DNA of 64,000 bases. It comes from Cytophaga sp. FL35 (lineage in GTDB: Bacteria; Bacteroidota; Bacteroidia; Flavobacteriales; Flavobacteriaceae). Positions 9,853 to 20,000 of the stretch are shown piece by piece. The notes beneath the pieces were generated by a model. That model was not told the DNA's origin. It worked only from the letters and a program-made list of their open reading frames with translations, and did not search any database. The first letter of the stretch is position 1, and each line of letters starts with the position of its first letter. Both the position numbers and the translations under genes were made by a program. The DNA is taken from the NCBI RefSeq assembly GCF_014349235.1, contig NZ_JACSOH010000020.1, positions 18,416 to 82,415 of the forward strand, given 5' to 3'.

Positions 9853-11076
9853 ATGAAGAATAACGAAAAAGCAATTCTCATGCTTGGTTGCTTCGATACC
9901 AAAGGAGAGGATTTCACCTATTTATATAATCGATTACGATTCAAAGGTGAAACGGTAATGACCATTGATACGGGCGTTATGGAAAGTGATGTAAGATTTC
10001 CTGTGGACTTTGAGAATGCAAAAGTGGCCCAAGCCGCTAATACGGATTTGGAGACAATCAAAGCAAATAACGATAGGGGAAAGGCGGTCGAGATGATGGG
10101 AAAGGGCGCGGCACGGATTATAACGAATCTGGTAGCCCAAGAACAGATTAAAGGAGTTATTGGCATGGGAGGTGGCGGTGGCACTTATATTGCTTTAGAA
10201 GCCATGCAAGCAGTACCCATGGGCATGCCTAAATTTTGCATATCAACGCTTGCCGCTAAAGATCTTTCCCGCCAAATAGGGGTAAAGGACGTAACCTTAA
10301 TGGTATCTTCGGTAGATGTTGCCGGTCTTAACAGTGTAAGCAAATTGCAAATGGACCAAGCTGCCGCAGCTATTGCCGCCATGGCCAATGAGGGTAATCT
10401 ATCCTTAAAAAATGGTGAAAAAAGAATAGCCATTAGCATGTTCGGTAATACAACGGCCTGTGTAAATAAATGTACGGAACTTTTAAAGGCCAAAGGCTAT
10501 GAAGTATTGGTTTTTCATGCAACTGGCGTAGGAGGGGCCACAATGGAGGCGTTGATCAGGGAAGGAGTATTCACGGCAGTATTGGATGTTACCACTACGG
10601 AATTAGCAGATGAATTATTGGGAGGAGTATTAAGTGCCGGTTCTGATCGACTAACGGCCGCATCGGAAATGGGTATACCACAAATCGTGGCGCCCGGATG
10701 CTTGGACATGGTAAATTTTTCGCAAATGGATACCGTTCCTGCCAACTATAAGGATAGAAAGTTATATAGCTGGTCCCCGGATGTAACCTTGATGAGAACC
10801 AACAAAGAGGAAGGCGTTGTCCTAGGGAAAATGTTAGCGGAAAAGGTAAATGGCTCATCGGCGCCGGCCCAAGTACTGATACCCTTAAAGGGAATTTCAC
10901 AAATAGATAATACAGGAGAAATTTTTGAGGATAGAATTGCGGATAAGGCGTTGTTCGAAAGTTTAGAAGCACACTTATCAGAAAAAATAAAACTAAAGAA
11001 AATCGATGCGCACATCAATGATGCGGCTTTTGCCGAAGCGTTGGTAAATAGTGTATTGGAATCACTAAAAAATTAA
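9853..11076 (+). CDS. UPF0261 / Tm-1-like ATP-binding domain protein (copy 1)
   Basis: About 407 residues from ATG 9853; a GTG at 9844 would add three residues but the ATG has the better-placed AGGG upstream. Family hallmarks: the opening AILMLGCFDTKGEDF, ANDRGKAVEMMGKGAA, the glycine-rich GVIGMGGGGGTYIALEAMQ, CISTLAAKDLSRQIG and a C-terminal domain with VFGNTTACVNK-type (here MFGNTTACVNKCTE) and VTLMRTNKEEG. The N-terminal half of the tomato virus-resistance protein Tm-1 belongs to this family and binds ATP; the bacterial reaction is unknown. The next gene, 10 bases on, encodes the TIM-barrel domain that forms the C-terminal half of Tm-1. A clear paralog lies at 35.9 kb. Cytoplasmic, no signal peptide. 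Confidence 0.9.
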   Translation: MKNNEKAILMLGCFDTKGEDFTYLYNRLRFKGETVMTIDTGVMESDVRFPVDFENAKVAQAANTDLETIKANNDRGKAVEMMGKGAARIITNLVAQEQIKGVIGMGGGGGTYIALEAMQAVPMGMPKFCISTLAAKDLSRQIGVKDVTLMVSSVDVAGLNSVSKLQMDQAAAAIAAMANEGNLSLKNGEKRIAISMFGNTTACVNKCTELLKAKGYEVLVFHATGVGGATMEALIREGVFTAVLDVTTTELADELLGGVLSAGSDRLTAASEMGIPQIVAPGCLDMVNFSQMDTVPANYKDRKLYSWSPDVTLMRTNKEEGVVLGKMLAEKVNGSSAPAQVLIPLKGISQIDNTGEIFEDRIADKALFESLEAHLSEKIKLKKIDAHINDAAFAEALVNSVLESLKN

Positions 11077-11086
11077 ATAGAACAAT

Positions 11087-11944
11087 ATGCCAAATCAATG
11101 GACAGGAAAGGGTAATCCCTATACCAGAGAAGAAATTAGAGAACGATTAAAGAAAACCCTAGCAGCAAAGAAGGCTATAATTGGAGCAGGTGCCGGTACG
11201 GGAATAAGTGCCAAATTCATAGAAAAAGGCGGTGCGGATTTCCTAATAGTATATAATTCCGGACGTTTTAGGATGTCCGGCCACGGATCAACCGCTGGTT
11301 TAATGGCTTACGGTGATGCCAATGCCGTAGCTATGGAAATTGGAGAGTTTGAGGTTTTGCCAGTAGTGGAGGAAATTCCTGTTTTCTGCGGGGTACATGG
11401 ATCGGACCCAAGAAGGAGAATGTGGCATTTTCTACAACAAGTAAAGGCTATGGGTTTTTCCGGTGTAAATAACTTTCCTACGCATTCTATCATAGACGGA
11501 AATTTTAGGGAAATTCTAGAGGAAACCGGAATGAGCTTTAGCAAGGAAGTTGAAATGGTAAGGTTGGCCTCTAAAATGGACCTGTTTAGCTGTGTTTATG
11601 TGGCAACTGCAGAAGAGGCCAAGCAAATGGCAGAAGTAGGGGCAGATGCCATTATAGCGCATGTGGGTACTACCGTAGGCGGGTCCATTGGGGTGGTGGG
11701 AGCCACGGTAAACATGGATTTTGCCATTAAAAGAACCCAAGAAATTATAGAAGCAGGGAAAAGTGTAAATAAGAATATTATCTTTTTGGCACATGGCGGC
11801 CCCATAAATACTCCAGATGATGTGAAGGTCATCCTTGAAAAAACGGATGTTCATGGTTTTGTTGGTGCTTCTTCATTGGAACGTATGGCCGTGGAATCTT
11901 CCTTGACAAAGCTCACCAAGAAATTCAAAGCGCTTACTCTTTAA
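11087..11944 (+). CDS. PEP-hydrolase-like TIM-barrel protein (copy 1)
   Basis: A 285-residue cytoplasmic TIM barrel of the family called phosphoenolpyruvate hydrolase or TIM-barrel signal transduction protein. Strong blocks include AIIGAGAGTGISAKFIEKGGAD, YNSGRFRMSGHGSTAG, YGDANAVAMEIG, CGVHGSDPRRRMWHFL, NNFPTHSIIDG, AIIAHVGTTVGGSIG, LAHGGPINTPDDV and HGFVGASSLERM. The reaction has not been settled for bacteria. It is paired with the UPF0261 gene just upstream, and the same pair recurs at 35.9-38.1 kb with a protein that is roughly three quarters identical by eye. An MFS transporter gene follows after 23 bases. The pair most likely forms one enzyme acting on a sugar-derived intermediate (inference). 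Confidence 0.88.
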   Translation: MPNQWTGKGNPYTREEIRERLKKTLAAKKAIIGAGAGTGISAKFIEKGGADFLIVYNSGRFRMSGHGSTAGLMAYGDANAVAMEIGEFEVLPVVEEIPVFCGVHGSDPRRRMWHFLQQVKAMGFSGVNNFPTHSIIDGNFREILEETGMSFSKEVEMVRLASKMDLFSCVYVATAEEAKQMAEVGADAIIAHVGTTVGGSIGVVGATVNMDFAIKRTQEIIEAGKSVNKNIIFLAHGGPINTPDDVKVILEKTDVHGFVGASSLERMAVESSLTKLTKKFKALTL

Positions 11945-11967
11945 AGTAACAATCGAAAACTTAAGAA

Positions 11968-13566
11968 ATGAACGGTAAAAACAAGGAGGCAACACAAAAC
12001 AATAACCTGCTCTTTGTAGGGTGTTTTATTGCCCTACTTACAACCGCATTTGGGTTTATTACAAGGGTTTTTCTGGTGGACACATGGAGCGAGGCCTTTG
12101 ACCTAAATCCAGCGGAAGCGGGAAAATTAATGGGCATCGGAATTTGGCCGTTTTTTGTAGCAATCATTTTTTTTAGTCTTTTGATTGATAAAATAGGTTA
12201 TAAAGTTGCCATGGTAGTTGCTTTTATAGGTCATTTGTCGTGGGGTATTTTAGGATATTTTGCTTATCAGTACCTACAAGTGGGAGATACAGATTCTGCT
12301 TACGCCTTATTGTACTGGGGAAGTTTAATATTTGCATTGGGCAATGGCACTGTAGAGGCATTTATTAACCCGGTAGTTGCCACGATGTTTTCGCGTAACA
12401 AATCCAAATGGCTTAATATCCTACATGCCGCATGGCCCGGGGGTCTTGTTTTGGCAGGTATTATCTTAATTGCAATGGGTAACGTTGCTTGGTGGATCAA
12501 AATAGCTATTACCATGGTTCCCGCTATCATGTATTATGTGCTTTTGATCAGGCAGGAATTTCCTACTAATGAAAGGGTTGCAGCCGGTGTAAGTTATAAG
12601 GAAATGTTACAGGAGTTCGGGGTGGGAGGAGCTTCGCTGGTAGCATTCCTGGTAGTACTTCAGTTGAACGATTTCTTTGAACCGGCAGCGGATGACTACG
12701 TACTAAAATATAGTTTTATAGGTATAGGGGTATTTATGGTGTTGGCTTTTGGTTGGTATGTTAAAACATTGGGAAGGCCAATTTTGCTTTTTCTTTGCTT
12801 TATAATTATGCCATTGTCTACCACGGAATTGGGAACGGATTCATGGATACAATCCATCATGGACGATATCGCTAGGTCCAAGGGTTTTGATGCTGGTTGG
12901 GTACTCATCTACACTTCGGCAATTATGCTGGTTTTAAGGCTTTTTGCAGGATCGGTACTGGATAGGGTAAGTCCTTTGAATTTACTTATCGTTAGCTGCG
13001 TGTTCGCTATTTTCGGACTTTATTTTCTGTCCGTTTCAACAGGGTGGTATATATTTTTAGCGGCAACGTTATACGGACTGGGAAAAACATTTTTTTGGCC
13101 TACTACTTTGGGGGTTGTTGCGGAACAAACGCCCAAGGGCGGTGCCCTTACGTTAAATGCTGTGAGTGGTATAGGTATGCTAACGGTAGGTATGCTGGGC
13201 GCCCCTATTATCGGTGCTTTTCAATCCAACTCCCAAATAGAGCAGTTGCGGGCCTCACAGGAATTAGCAGAGGTAATGCCCAGCCAGCTGGTAGATACGG
13301 AAGGAGTACAGTTACCCTTGAAAGAAAAAACTATTTATTCAATCATTGATTACCAAACGCTCCATGCAGAGCAGCTTACCGGGATAATTGATAAAACGAA
13401 TAACCCCGAAGAAGTCAGAAATTTGGTGAGGCAATTAAAGAACAAGGGAACCCAAAGAGCTTTAATAAAGGTGATTGTCTTTCCAATTATCATGCTCATC
13501 TGCTATCTCATTCTCTTAGTGTACTTCCGTTCCAAGGGAGGGTATAGACCAATTCTTTTAGAATAG
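11968..13566 (+). CDS. MFS transporter
   Basis: A 532-residue inner-membrane protein with about twelve hydrophobic helices, starting with LLFVGCFIALLTTAFGFITRVFLVDTW-type first helix and ending in the helix VIVFPIIMLICYLILLVYF. A long polar stretch (about residues 410-490) separates the last two helices, which is unusual for a simple sugar porter. MFS transporters move small solutes by symport or antiport. It is the last gene of the operon that begins with DUF1080 and is followed by a hairpin terminator at 13.62 kb, so it probably carries the periplasmic oxidation product into the cell for the Dabb/UPF0261/TIM-barrel enzymes. The substrate is inferred from context only. Confidence 0.88.
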   Translation: MNGKNKEATQNNNLLFVGCFIALLTTAFGFITRVFLVDTWSEAFDLNPAEAGKLMGIGIWPFFVAIIFFSLLIDKIGYKVAMVVAFIGHLSWGILGYFAYQYLQVGDTDSAYALLYWGSLIFALGNGTVEAFINPVVATMFSRNKSKWLNILHAAWPGGLVLAGIILIAMGNVAWWIKIAITMVPAIMYYVLLIRQEFPTNERVAAGVSYKEMLQEFGVGGASLVAFLVVLQLNDFFEPAADDYVLKYSFIGIGVFMVLAFGWYVKTLGRPILLFLCFIIMPLSTTELGTDSWIQSIMDDIARSKGFDAGWVLIYTSAIMLVLRLFAGSVLDRVSPLNLLIVSCVFAIFGLYFLSVSTGWYIFLAATLYGLGKTFFWPTTLGVVAEQTPKGGALTLNAVSGIGMLTVGMLGAPIIGAFQSNSQIEQLRASQELAEVMPSQLVDTEGVQLPLKEKTIYSIIDYQTLHAEQLTGIIDKTNNPEEVRNLVRQLKNKGTQRALIKVIVFPIIMLICYLILLVYFRSKGGYRPILLE

Positions 13567-13616
13567 GACAAAAGCAAGAATGCCTTAAAAATAAGTTGTT
13601 AGTTAGTTTGAGGATT

Positions 13617-13647
13617 GGGGGCTTGGCAGGCATCAAGTCCCCTTTTC
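13617..13647 (+). terminator. Rho-independent terminator after the MFS gene
   Basis: GGGGGCTTG (13617-13625) pairs with CAAGTCCCC (13634-13642), one G-U pair, loop of eight, then TTTTC. It separates the seven-gene operon from the FMN oxidase gene and argues against a GTG start at 13658 for that gene. Confidence 0.65.
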
Positions 13648-13696
13648 TAAATTCACAGTGGTCAATAATTCTATTAAAAAATTTAACGAGAAACTT

Positions 13697-14869
13697 ATGT
13701 CTATAAAAAAGTGGAAAGTAGATTCCAGGTATCCCTCTATGGATGATTTAAGGAATAGGGCAAAAAGGAAAATGCCCAAGTTTGCATTCGAGTATTTGGA
13801 TGGAGGGTGTAATGAAGATGTGAACCTTCGAAAAAACACGGATGACATAAGAAAGGTTGAGCTTATACCTGATTATCTAGGGGAGCATGGAAAGATAAAT
13901 TTAAGGACAAATCTTTTTGGTCATACTTATGATGCCCCATTTGGGATTTCTCCTGTAGGTCTTCAAGGTTTAATGTGGCCCAATTCTCCAGAGATTTTGG
14001 CTCGGGCGGCCAAAGCCCACAACATTCCATTTGTTCTAAGTACGGTTACTACAAGTAGTATAGAACGTATAGCCAAAGTTTCAGAAGGTACGGCCTGGTT
14101 TCAATTATACCATCCGGCAGAAGAACGCTTAAGGAACGATATATTACATAGACTGGACATTTCTGGATACCCGGTATTGGTAATACTTTGTGATGTGCCC
14201 ACATTTGGCTATAGACCACGGGATATACGCAATGGTTTGGCCATGCCCCCAAAAATATCTTTACAGAACATCTTACAGGTATTAAGTAGACCAGAGTGGG
14301 CTTGGAATACGCTTAAGTATGGGCAGCCCAATTTTGAAACCTTACGGCCATACATGCCAAAGAATCTTGATTTAAACCAATTGGCCCAATTTATGGACAA
14401 AACCTTTACAGGAAGATTGAATGAAGAAAGGATAAAGCCTATACGAGACAAGTGGAAAGGCAAGCTGGTGCTAAAAGGGGTAGCAAGTGAAGCAGATGCG
14501 GAAAAGGCAGTGCAGTTAGGTCTTGACGGAATCATAGTTTCCAATCATGGTGGTAGACAGTTAGATGCGGGAGAATCTACCATCCGCTCATTGGCTCGCA
14601 TTGTGCAAAACTATGGGCATAAAACTGAGGTTATGATGGACAGCGGTCTACGTTCTGGGCCAGATGTGGCCAGAACGTTGGCCAGAGGTGCCAAGTTTAC
14701 TTTTATGGGCCGTTCTTTTATGTACGGTGTTGGTGCTTTAGGAAAAAAGGGGGGCGATCATACTATTTCTCTCCTTAAAACAGAACTCAAACAGATTATG
14801 GAACAGGTAGGTTGTGAAAAGATAAGTGCACTACCGGAATTCTTGGCAGATACGCAGCCAATGCAATAA
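13697..14869 (+). CDS. FMN-dependent alpha-hydroxy-acid dehydrogenase/oxidase
   Basis: About 390 residues from ATG 13697; a GTG in frame at 13658 sits right behind the terminator and would add 13 residues with no family similarity. The protein starts with the family's SRYPSMDDLRNRAKRKMPKFAFEYLDGG block. FMN and active-site motifs are complete: the LVLKGV lysine strand, VSNHGGRQLD with catalytic His284, MMDSGLRSGPDVARTLARGA and FMGRSFMYG. Members oxidise L-lactate, glycolate or related 2-hydroxy acids to 2-oxo acids. LldD-type L-lactate dehydrogenase is the closest name, but a sugar-acid-derived hydroxy acid is possible in this setting. It lies between the MFS operon and GH20. Confidence 0.92.
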   Translation: MSIKKWKVDSRYPSMDDLRNRAKRKMPKFAFEYLDGGCNEDVNLRKNTDDIRKVELIPDYLGEHGKINLRTNLFGHTYDAPFGISPVGLQGLMWPNSPEILARAAKAHNIPFVLSTVTTSSIERIAKVSEGTAWFQLYHPAEERLRNDILHRLDISGYPVLVILCDVPTFGYRPRDIRNGLAMPPKISLQNILQVLSRPEWAWNTLKYGQPNFETLRPYMPKNLDLNQLAQFMDKTFTGRLNEERIKPIRDKWKGKLVLKGVASEADAEKAVQLGLDGIIVSNHGGRQLDAGESTIRSLARIVQNYGHKTEVMMDSGLRSGPDVARTLARGAKFTFMGRSFMYGVGALGKKGGDHTISLLKTELKQIMEQVGCEKISALPEFLADTQPMQ

Positions 14870-14948
14870 GCACTAAAAAAATTATAACCATAAATCTTAT
14901 CCTACGTGATTAAAAGTGAATTAAAAAATTATTAAAATTTCGATACCT

Positions 14949-16610
14949 ATGAGAAGAGTTGTATTCCAACTTATTTCATTTATTTCTAAGACCCTTTGGC
15001 CCCAAATTCCTAATATTCAAATTCTGGGTTCTTTACTGTTTTTGGCATCATTGGTATGTCATAAATCAGGGGCGCAAACTCAAGTGTTGGCAAACAACGT
15101 GGTTCCAGAACCATTTGAAGTAAGGTCTGCTAAAGGTTATTTTACTTTAAATGAGACTCACGGTTTTATCGTGGCTAAAGAATTTTTCAATAGTAATGAG
15201 ATTGTGAATCTGCAGCAACTTTTGAAACTAAAAACGGGGATTGAGTTATTACCATCAAAAAATCCTGCAAAGGAAGGTGTAGCTATTAAGTTTAATGATT
15301 CTATTAAAAATTCTGAAGGATACCTTTTAGAAATAAGCCAAACTGGAATCAGGTTTGAGGCTTCCCATAAAAAAGGACTTTTTTATGGAATTCAAACTTT
15401 AAGACAATTGTTTCCTTTAAGCATAGAGGGTGAAAATTCTGGAAGCTTACCATTTGTAATCATAAAAGACACCCCCCGCTTTAGTTTTCGTGCTTTAATG
15501 CTGGATCCGGCAAGGTATTTTTTACCTATTGAAGATATGAAAAGGTATGTAGATGTTATGGCAATGTATAAATTTAACCGGCTTCACCTACATTTAACGG
15601 ACGATCATGGATGGCGTATAGAAATTAAGAAATACCCAAAACTAACAGAAATAGGGTCGGTACGGAAGGAAACAATGGGAGACGGTAAACCTCATGGAGG
15701 TTTTTATACCCAGAAGGCGCTTAAAGAGTTAGTGGCGTATGCAAAGGAAAGACATATTGAAATTATTCCCGAAATAGATATGCCTGGTCACGGAATTTCC
15801 ATTTTGGCGGCATATCCAGAACTGGCATGTTTTCCAAAAAAGTTTGAATTGAGTACCACCCCCGGTGTTTCTAAAGAGCTGCTATGCGCAGGTAAGGAAG
15901 AAGTTTATCAATTTTATGAAGACGTTTTAGCAGAAGTAGTGAAAATATTTCCATATAATATTTTGCATTTGGGAGGAGATGAAGCACCCTTGGATCAATG
16001 GAAAAGAAGTCCGCATTGCCAAGCAATGATACACAATAATCGTTTGGGAGACGAAGAAGGACTAATGGCCTATTTCTTTGGTCGGATAAATGATATATTG
16101 ATAAAATATAAAAAAGAACCAATTTTTTGGTACGAAAGTAATGTAAGGCACTATCCTGCTAATAGTTCTTTAATATTATGGCGAAATGAACATCCAGATA
16201 AAATGCTCAGGGAAATTCAAACAAGGGGATTAAAAATGATTAACTCGCATGGAAGAAGTGCTTATTTTGATTATCCACAATGGAAAGGAGATTTGCCAAA
16301 CGCAGATTGGATGCCTCTACTTACTCTAAAAGACACGTATCATTTTGATCCTGTTAGGGGTTTGACTGATGAAGAAAGTGGCTTTATCAAAGGAGTTGAA
16401 GCGTATGTTTGGGGCGAATACGTACCAAATTTAGAAAGAGCATTCTATATGACCTACCCCAGGGCATTGGCATTCTCTGAAGCTGCTTGGTCTGCAGATA
16501 AAAATCGCTCATGGAATTCGTTCCTAAGTAAACTGGAAAAGCAAATGCTATTGCTTAGTGAAAATGGTGTTTTTTTTAGACCACCCGTTGAGTACCTAAA
16601 TACTAATTAA
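14949..16610 (+). CDS. GH20 beta-N-acetylhexosaminidase
   Basis: A 553-residue exported enzyme with a long N-terminal hydrophobic leader (about 43 residues, ending near SGAQT). An N-terminal GH20b-like domain (about 45-170) precedes the catalytic barrel, which has FRALMLDPARYF, the HLHLTDDHGWRIEI block, GFYTQKALKELVAYA, EIDMPGHG and the catalytic Asp344-Glu345 pair in HLGGDEAP. GH20 enzymes remove terminal GlcNAc or GalNAc by substrate-assisted catalysis. The length is normal for a two-domain family member. A 79-base gap separates it from the FMN oxidase gene, so they may share a transcript. A terminator at 16.91 kb closes the region. Confidence 0.94.
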   Translation: MRRVVFQLISFISKTLWPQIPNIQILGSLLFLASLVCHKSGAQTQVLANNVVPEPFEVRSAKGYFTLNETHGFIVAKEFFNSNEIVNLQQLLKLKTGIELLPSKNPAKEGVAIKFNDSIKNSEGYLLEISQTGIRFEASHKKGLFYGIQTLRQLFPLSIEGENSGSLPFVIIKDTPRFSFRALMLDPARYFLPIEDMKRYVDVMAMYKFNRLHLHLTDDHGWRIEIKKYPKLTEIGSVRKETMGDGKPHGGFYTQKALKELVAYAKERHIEIIPEIDMPGHGISILAAYPELACFPKKFELSTTPGVSKELLCAGKEEVYQFYEDVLAEVVKIFPYNILHLGGDEAPLDQWKRSPHCQAMIHNNRLGDEEGLMAYFFGRINDILIKYKKEPIFWYESNVRHYPANSSLILWRNEHPDKMLREIQTRGLKMINSHGRSAYFDYPQWKGDLPNADWMPLLTLKDTYHFDPVRGLTDEESGFIKGVEAYVWGEYVPNLERAFYMTYPRALAFSEAAWSADKNRSWNSFLSKLEKQMLLLSENGVFFRPPVEYLNTN

Positions 16611-17082
16611 GGTGATAACTATACCCATTCGGAAGACATCATCTGATATATAGCATTTTTTTTACAAAACTTAAAGAACAACTTTTCATAAACGATGCCA
16701 TTGACATATTGTAGGTTGCGCATCCTAGAAGTAGTAGCCAATGCCCAAAGGCTACACCATCTAATGTCAAATTTTATTAAATTTGTAAAAAGGACAAATC
16801 GGAGTGTTCAAAAGTTACCTATTCGGTTACCTGTTTTGAAAAAATTAAAGTAACTTATTGATTTGTAACGACATATGGGGTGTCTGATAGTCCAGTCATC
16901 CCGACGAACAAGAGCCATTGAGAAATTAGTGGCTCTTTTAGTTTTAATTTTTAAAGTAAAAATGGCTTGAGAGATAGAGTAGTAGTTAAATTCTATTCTA
17001 CAACTTAATTTTATAACTTAATTTTTCGAATATCTTTTGTTTGGTCATGGATAAAACTAGAGATTGTTTGAGTCCCTCTAAT
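16611..17082. other. Intergenic region between GH20 and the HTCS gene, possible integration relic
   Basis: No gene is supported in these 472 bases. It contains a pair TTCAAAA (16806-16812) and TTTTGAA (about 16834-16840) flanking two GTTACC-like words, then a segment near 16880-16905 that ends like a tRNA 3' end (CATCCCGACGAA), then the terminator at 16910. No intact T-arm or acceptor stem can be folded, so this is not a tRNA gene; it could be a degraded attachment site. Confidence 0.3.
16910..16940 (+). terminator. Rho-independent terminator between convergent GH20 and HTCS genes
   Basis: AAGAGCCA (16910-16917) pairs with TGGCTCTT (16930-16937), loop of twelve, followed by TT and an AT-rich tail. 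It can serve either strand, since GH20 and the HTCS gene converge here. Confidence 0.65.
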
Positions 17083-20000
17083 TTAGTCCACCGAATTCAT
17101 ATACTCTGTCGGACTCATCTCAAACTGTTTCTGGAAATTACGCCCGAAGCTCGTTGCAGAATTATAACCTACTATCTCAGCTACCTCAAATACCCTATAA
17201 TTGCCTGTTTTTAATAGTTCTGCCGACTTTTTTAAGCGAGCAATATTTATGAGTTCGTTGGGGCTTAGGTTTGATATATCTTTTATTTTTCGATAGAGTG
17301 TAGAGCGGCTCATATGCATGATTTCCGCCAAAGTTTCAACATTTAAGTCAGGATCGGCCATATTCTGAATGATCACTTCATCTAGTTTCTTGATAAAGGT
17401 ATCATCGGTCTTAGTGCTGGCAATGCTTCTAATATGAGCTAAAGGCGAACTTGCGTAATGCTCCATTACGTGCCTTCTGTTCTCTATAAGATTGGCTATA
17501 TGTACTTTTAAGTGCTTGACTGAAAATGGCTTTTCTATATAGGCGTCCGCACCGGATTCAAGTCCTTCCATTTTGGCAGACATGGCACTTTTAGAGGTAA
17601 GAAGAATGACCGGAATATGGCTTGTTTCAAGATTGGTCTTTATTTTTTTACATAAGGTAAATCCATTCATGCCAGGCATCATCACATCGCTAATAATTAG
17701 CTGAATGTTTTCTTCATGAAGAAGTTTTAATGCTTTTTCACCATCCGTAGCCTTTAAAACGTAATAGTCTTCCCGAAGTTCTTTTGCCACAAAATCGAGA
17801 AGTTCAATACTGTCTTCGACTAATAATACCGTATTTTCATTGCTTTGTGTTGCCGGTTGGTCTGCGATAGGTTCTTCTACATCTTCTTGTTCAACAGCCT
17901 TAGGCCTAAGCATGAACTCTTTCTCTTGGTTGATGGGCAGTTTTAGCACAAAGCTGTTCAAAGAACCATCGGAGGTGTCTAGGCTCAAGCTACCGCCGTG
18001 CATTTCGGTAAGCGATTGTGCCAAGGCCAGACCGATACCGGTTCCGGTTTGGTTTTCTGAACCCGAAACCCGATAAAATGGCTCGAAAATCTTTTCCTTT
18101 AAATGACCGGGAATTAAATCTCCATCATTTTTAATGGTCAGTTCAATCGTCGATTCATTCCTCTTTAAATCAACCAATACTTTTGAATCGGCATATTTAA
18201 TGGCATTGCCATAAAGGTTGCTTAAAATCTTCTTGAGAGCTTCGCTATCGACCGAGGCGTAAATATCCTCATCTTCCGAATTCAATCGGAAATCGACTTC
18301 CTTATCGCGAATGGCCTCGCTGAACCTCTCATAGGTTGACTGTATGAGTTTGGTAATATTAGTTCTCACGAAAGTTAAATCGACCCTTTCGATTTCCGTT
18401 TTTCTAAAATCCAACAGCTGATTGACCAAATCAAGAAGGCGATTGGTGTTTCTTTTGACTATCGCGAGATTCTCTTTTACCCCAGGTATCTCATGAGACC
18501 TTCTAAGAGCTTTTTCTAGAGGACTTTTGATGAGTGTCAATGGTGTTCTGATCTCATGTGAGATATTAGTGAAGAACTCAATTTTGGCCTCATAAATTTC
18601 TTTCTCTTTTCTGCTATTCAATTGCCGTATTTTTCGGTCGTTCTTGAACTTGATGCGCTGGTGATAGGTTCTAAAGCTTAGAAAAATTAGCAATAGTGTC
18701 AGCAAGGTATAAAGTAAGTAGGCTAGATTGCTTTTGTAAAAGGGAGGTAACACTTTTATTTGAAGACCGGATGTTTCCATTCCCCATACACCACTACTGT
18801 TCATTGATTTTACGAAGAAATTATAATTGCCCGGTGCCAACTCGGTAAAATAGACCTTATGGTCTTTCTGTAGATGCACCCAGTCATTGTTAAGCCCATC
18901 CATCTTGTACCAATATTCTGTATTCTCTGGTGCATTGAAACTTAAAGCGGCGAATTCGAGACTGAATGAAGATTGCGACGGTTTTAGCGTTAGTTTTTTT
19001 AGCGATGTAATCGATTCTTCAATTGGTGAATCTTCTTGGTTTACAAAAACGTCTTGGTTGTCTATCTGTAAGGCGGTGATATAAGTTGGTGCACTGTAAT
19101 TGTTCTTTTTGAAATTTTTAGGGTTAAAACTGACCATGCCGTTGACACTTCCGAAATACATGGTGCCATCATCGGCTTTATGGGCGGCCATATAATTAAA
19201 TTGATCACTCTGTAGCCCATCCGCCTTTGAATATATCTTTTTATTGCCGGTTATGGCATTGAATTCGACCAACCCGTTAGAGGTACTCATCCAAAGATTG
19301 CCACTGTCATCTTCTAATGTGGCATAAAACACATTAGTGGGAAAACCATCTTTGAGTCCGTAGCGTTTAAACGCTTTGGTTTCTTCAAGAAAGAGGTTAA
19401 GTCCATTTTCGGTATTCACCCAAATGTTGTTTCGACTATCTTGAAATATTGAGTTGATGTGGTTGTTCGAGATACTGTTCTGTGTAGAACTATTATATCT
19501 ATAAGCTTCTTTTTCTCCGGTTGCTGGATTATATGAATAAAGGCCATCGAACGTGGTGCCTGCCCATAAAATGCCTGATTTGTCTTCTAAAAAACTGGTG
19601 TAGTGTAAATTGTCAGGAAACCCTTCAAATAATTCAAATTTGTCTGTGGTCGGGTTAAAGGTCTGTACCCCAAAGGTCGATAGAAAGAAGATTTCGCCTA
19701 ACCGTGTCTGGTTGATTGCGAATACAAAATTACTCCGCAATCCATGAGCCATATCGGTGCCGTAGTGCTTGATAATCTTATTCGTATTGATGTCCATAAT
19801 ATCAATACCATTGTCGAACATACCGATCCAAAGTTTATTGTCAATAGGAAGCAGACCGTGAACGTTGTAATGCGCTAGAATACCATCTTTCTGTTTTTCA
19901 ATAGATGTAAAATTTGTGAAACTATCTTTTTTTGGGTTGTATTTATTGAGCCCGCCATCTTCTGTGCCAATCCAAAGGTTTCCATATTTATCGGCAGTGA

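Noticed and set aside
16880..16910. tRNA gene
   Set aside because: Only the 3' end looks tRNA-like; no T-arm, anticodon arm or acceptor partner can be folded upstream.
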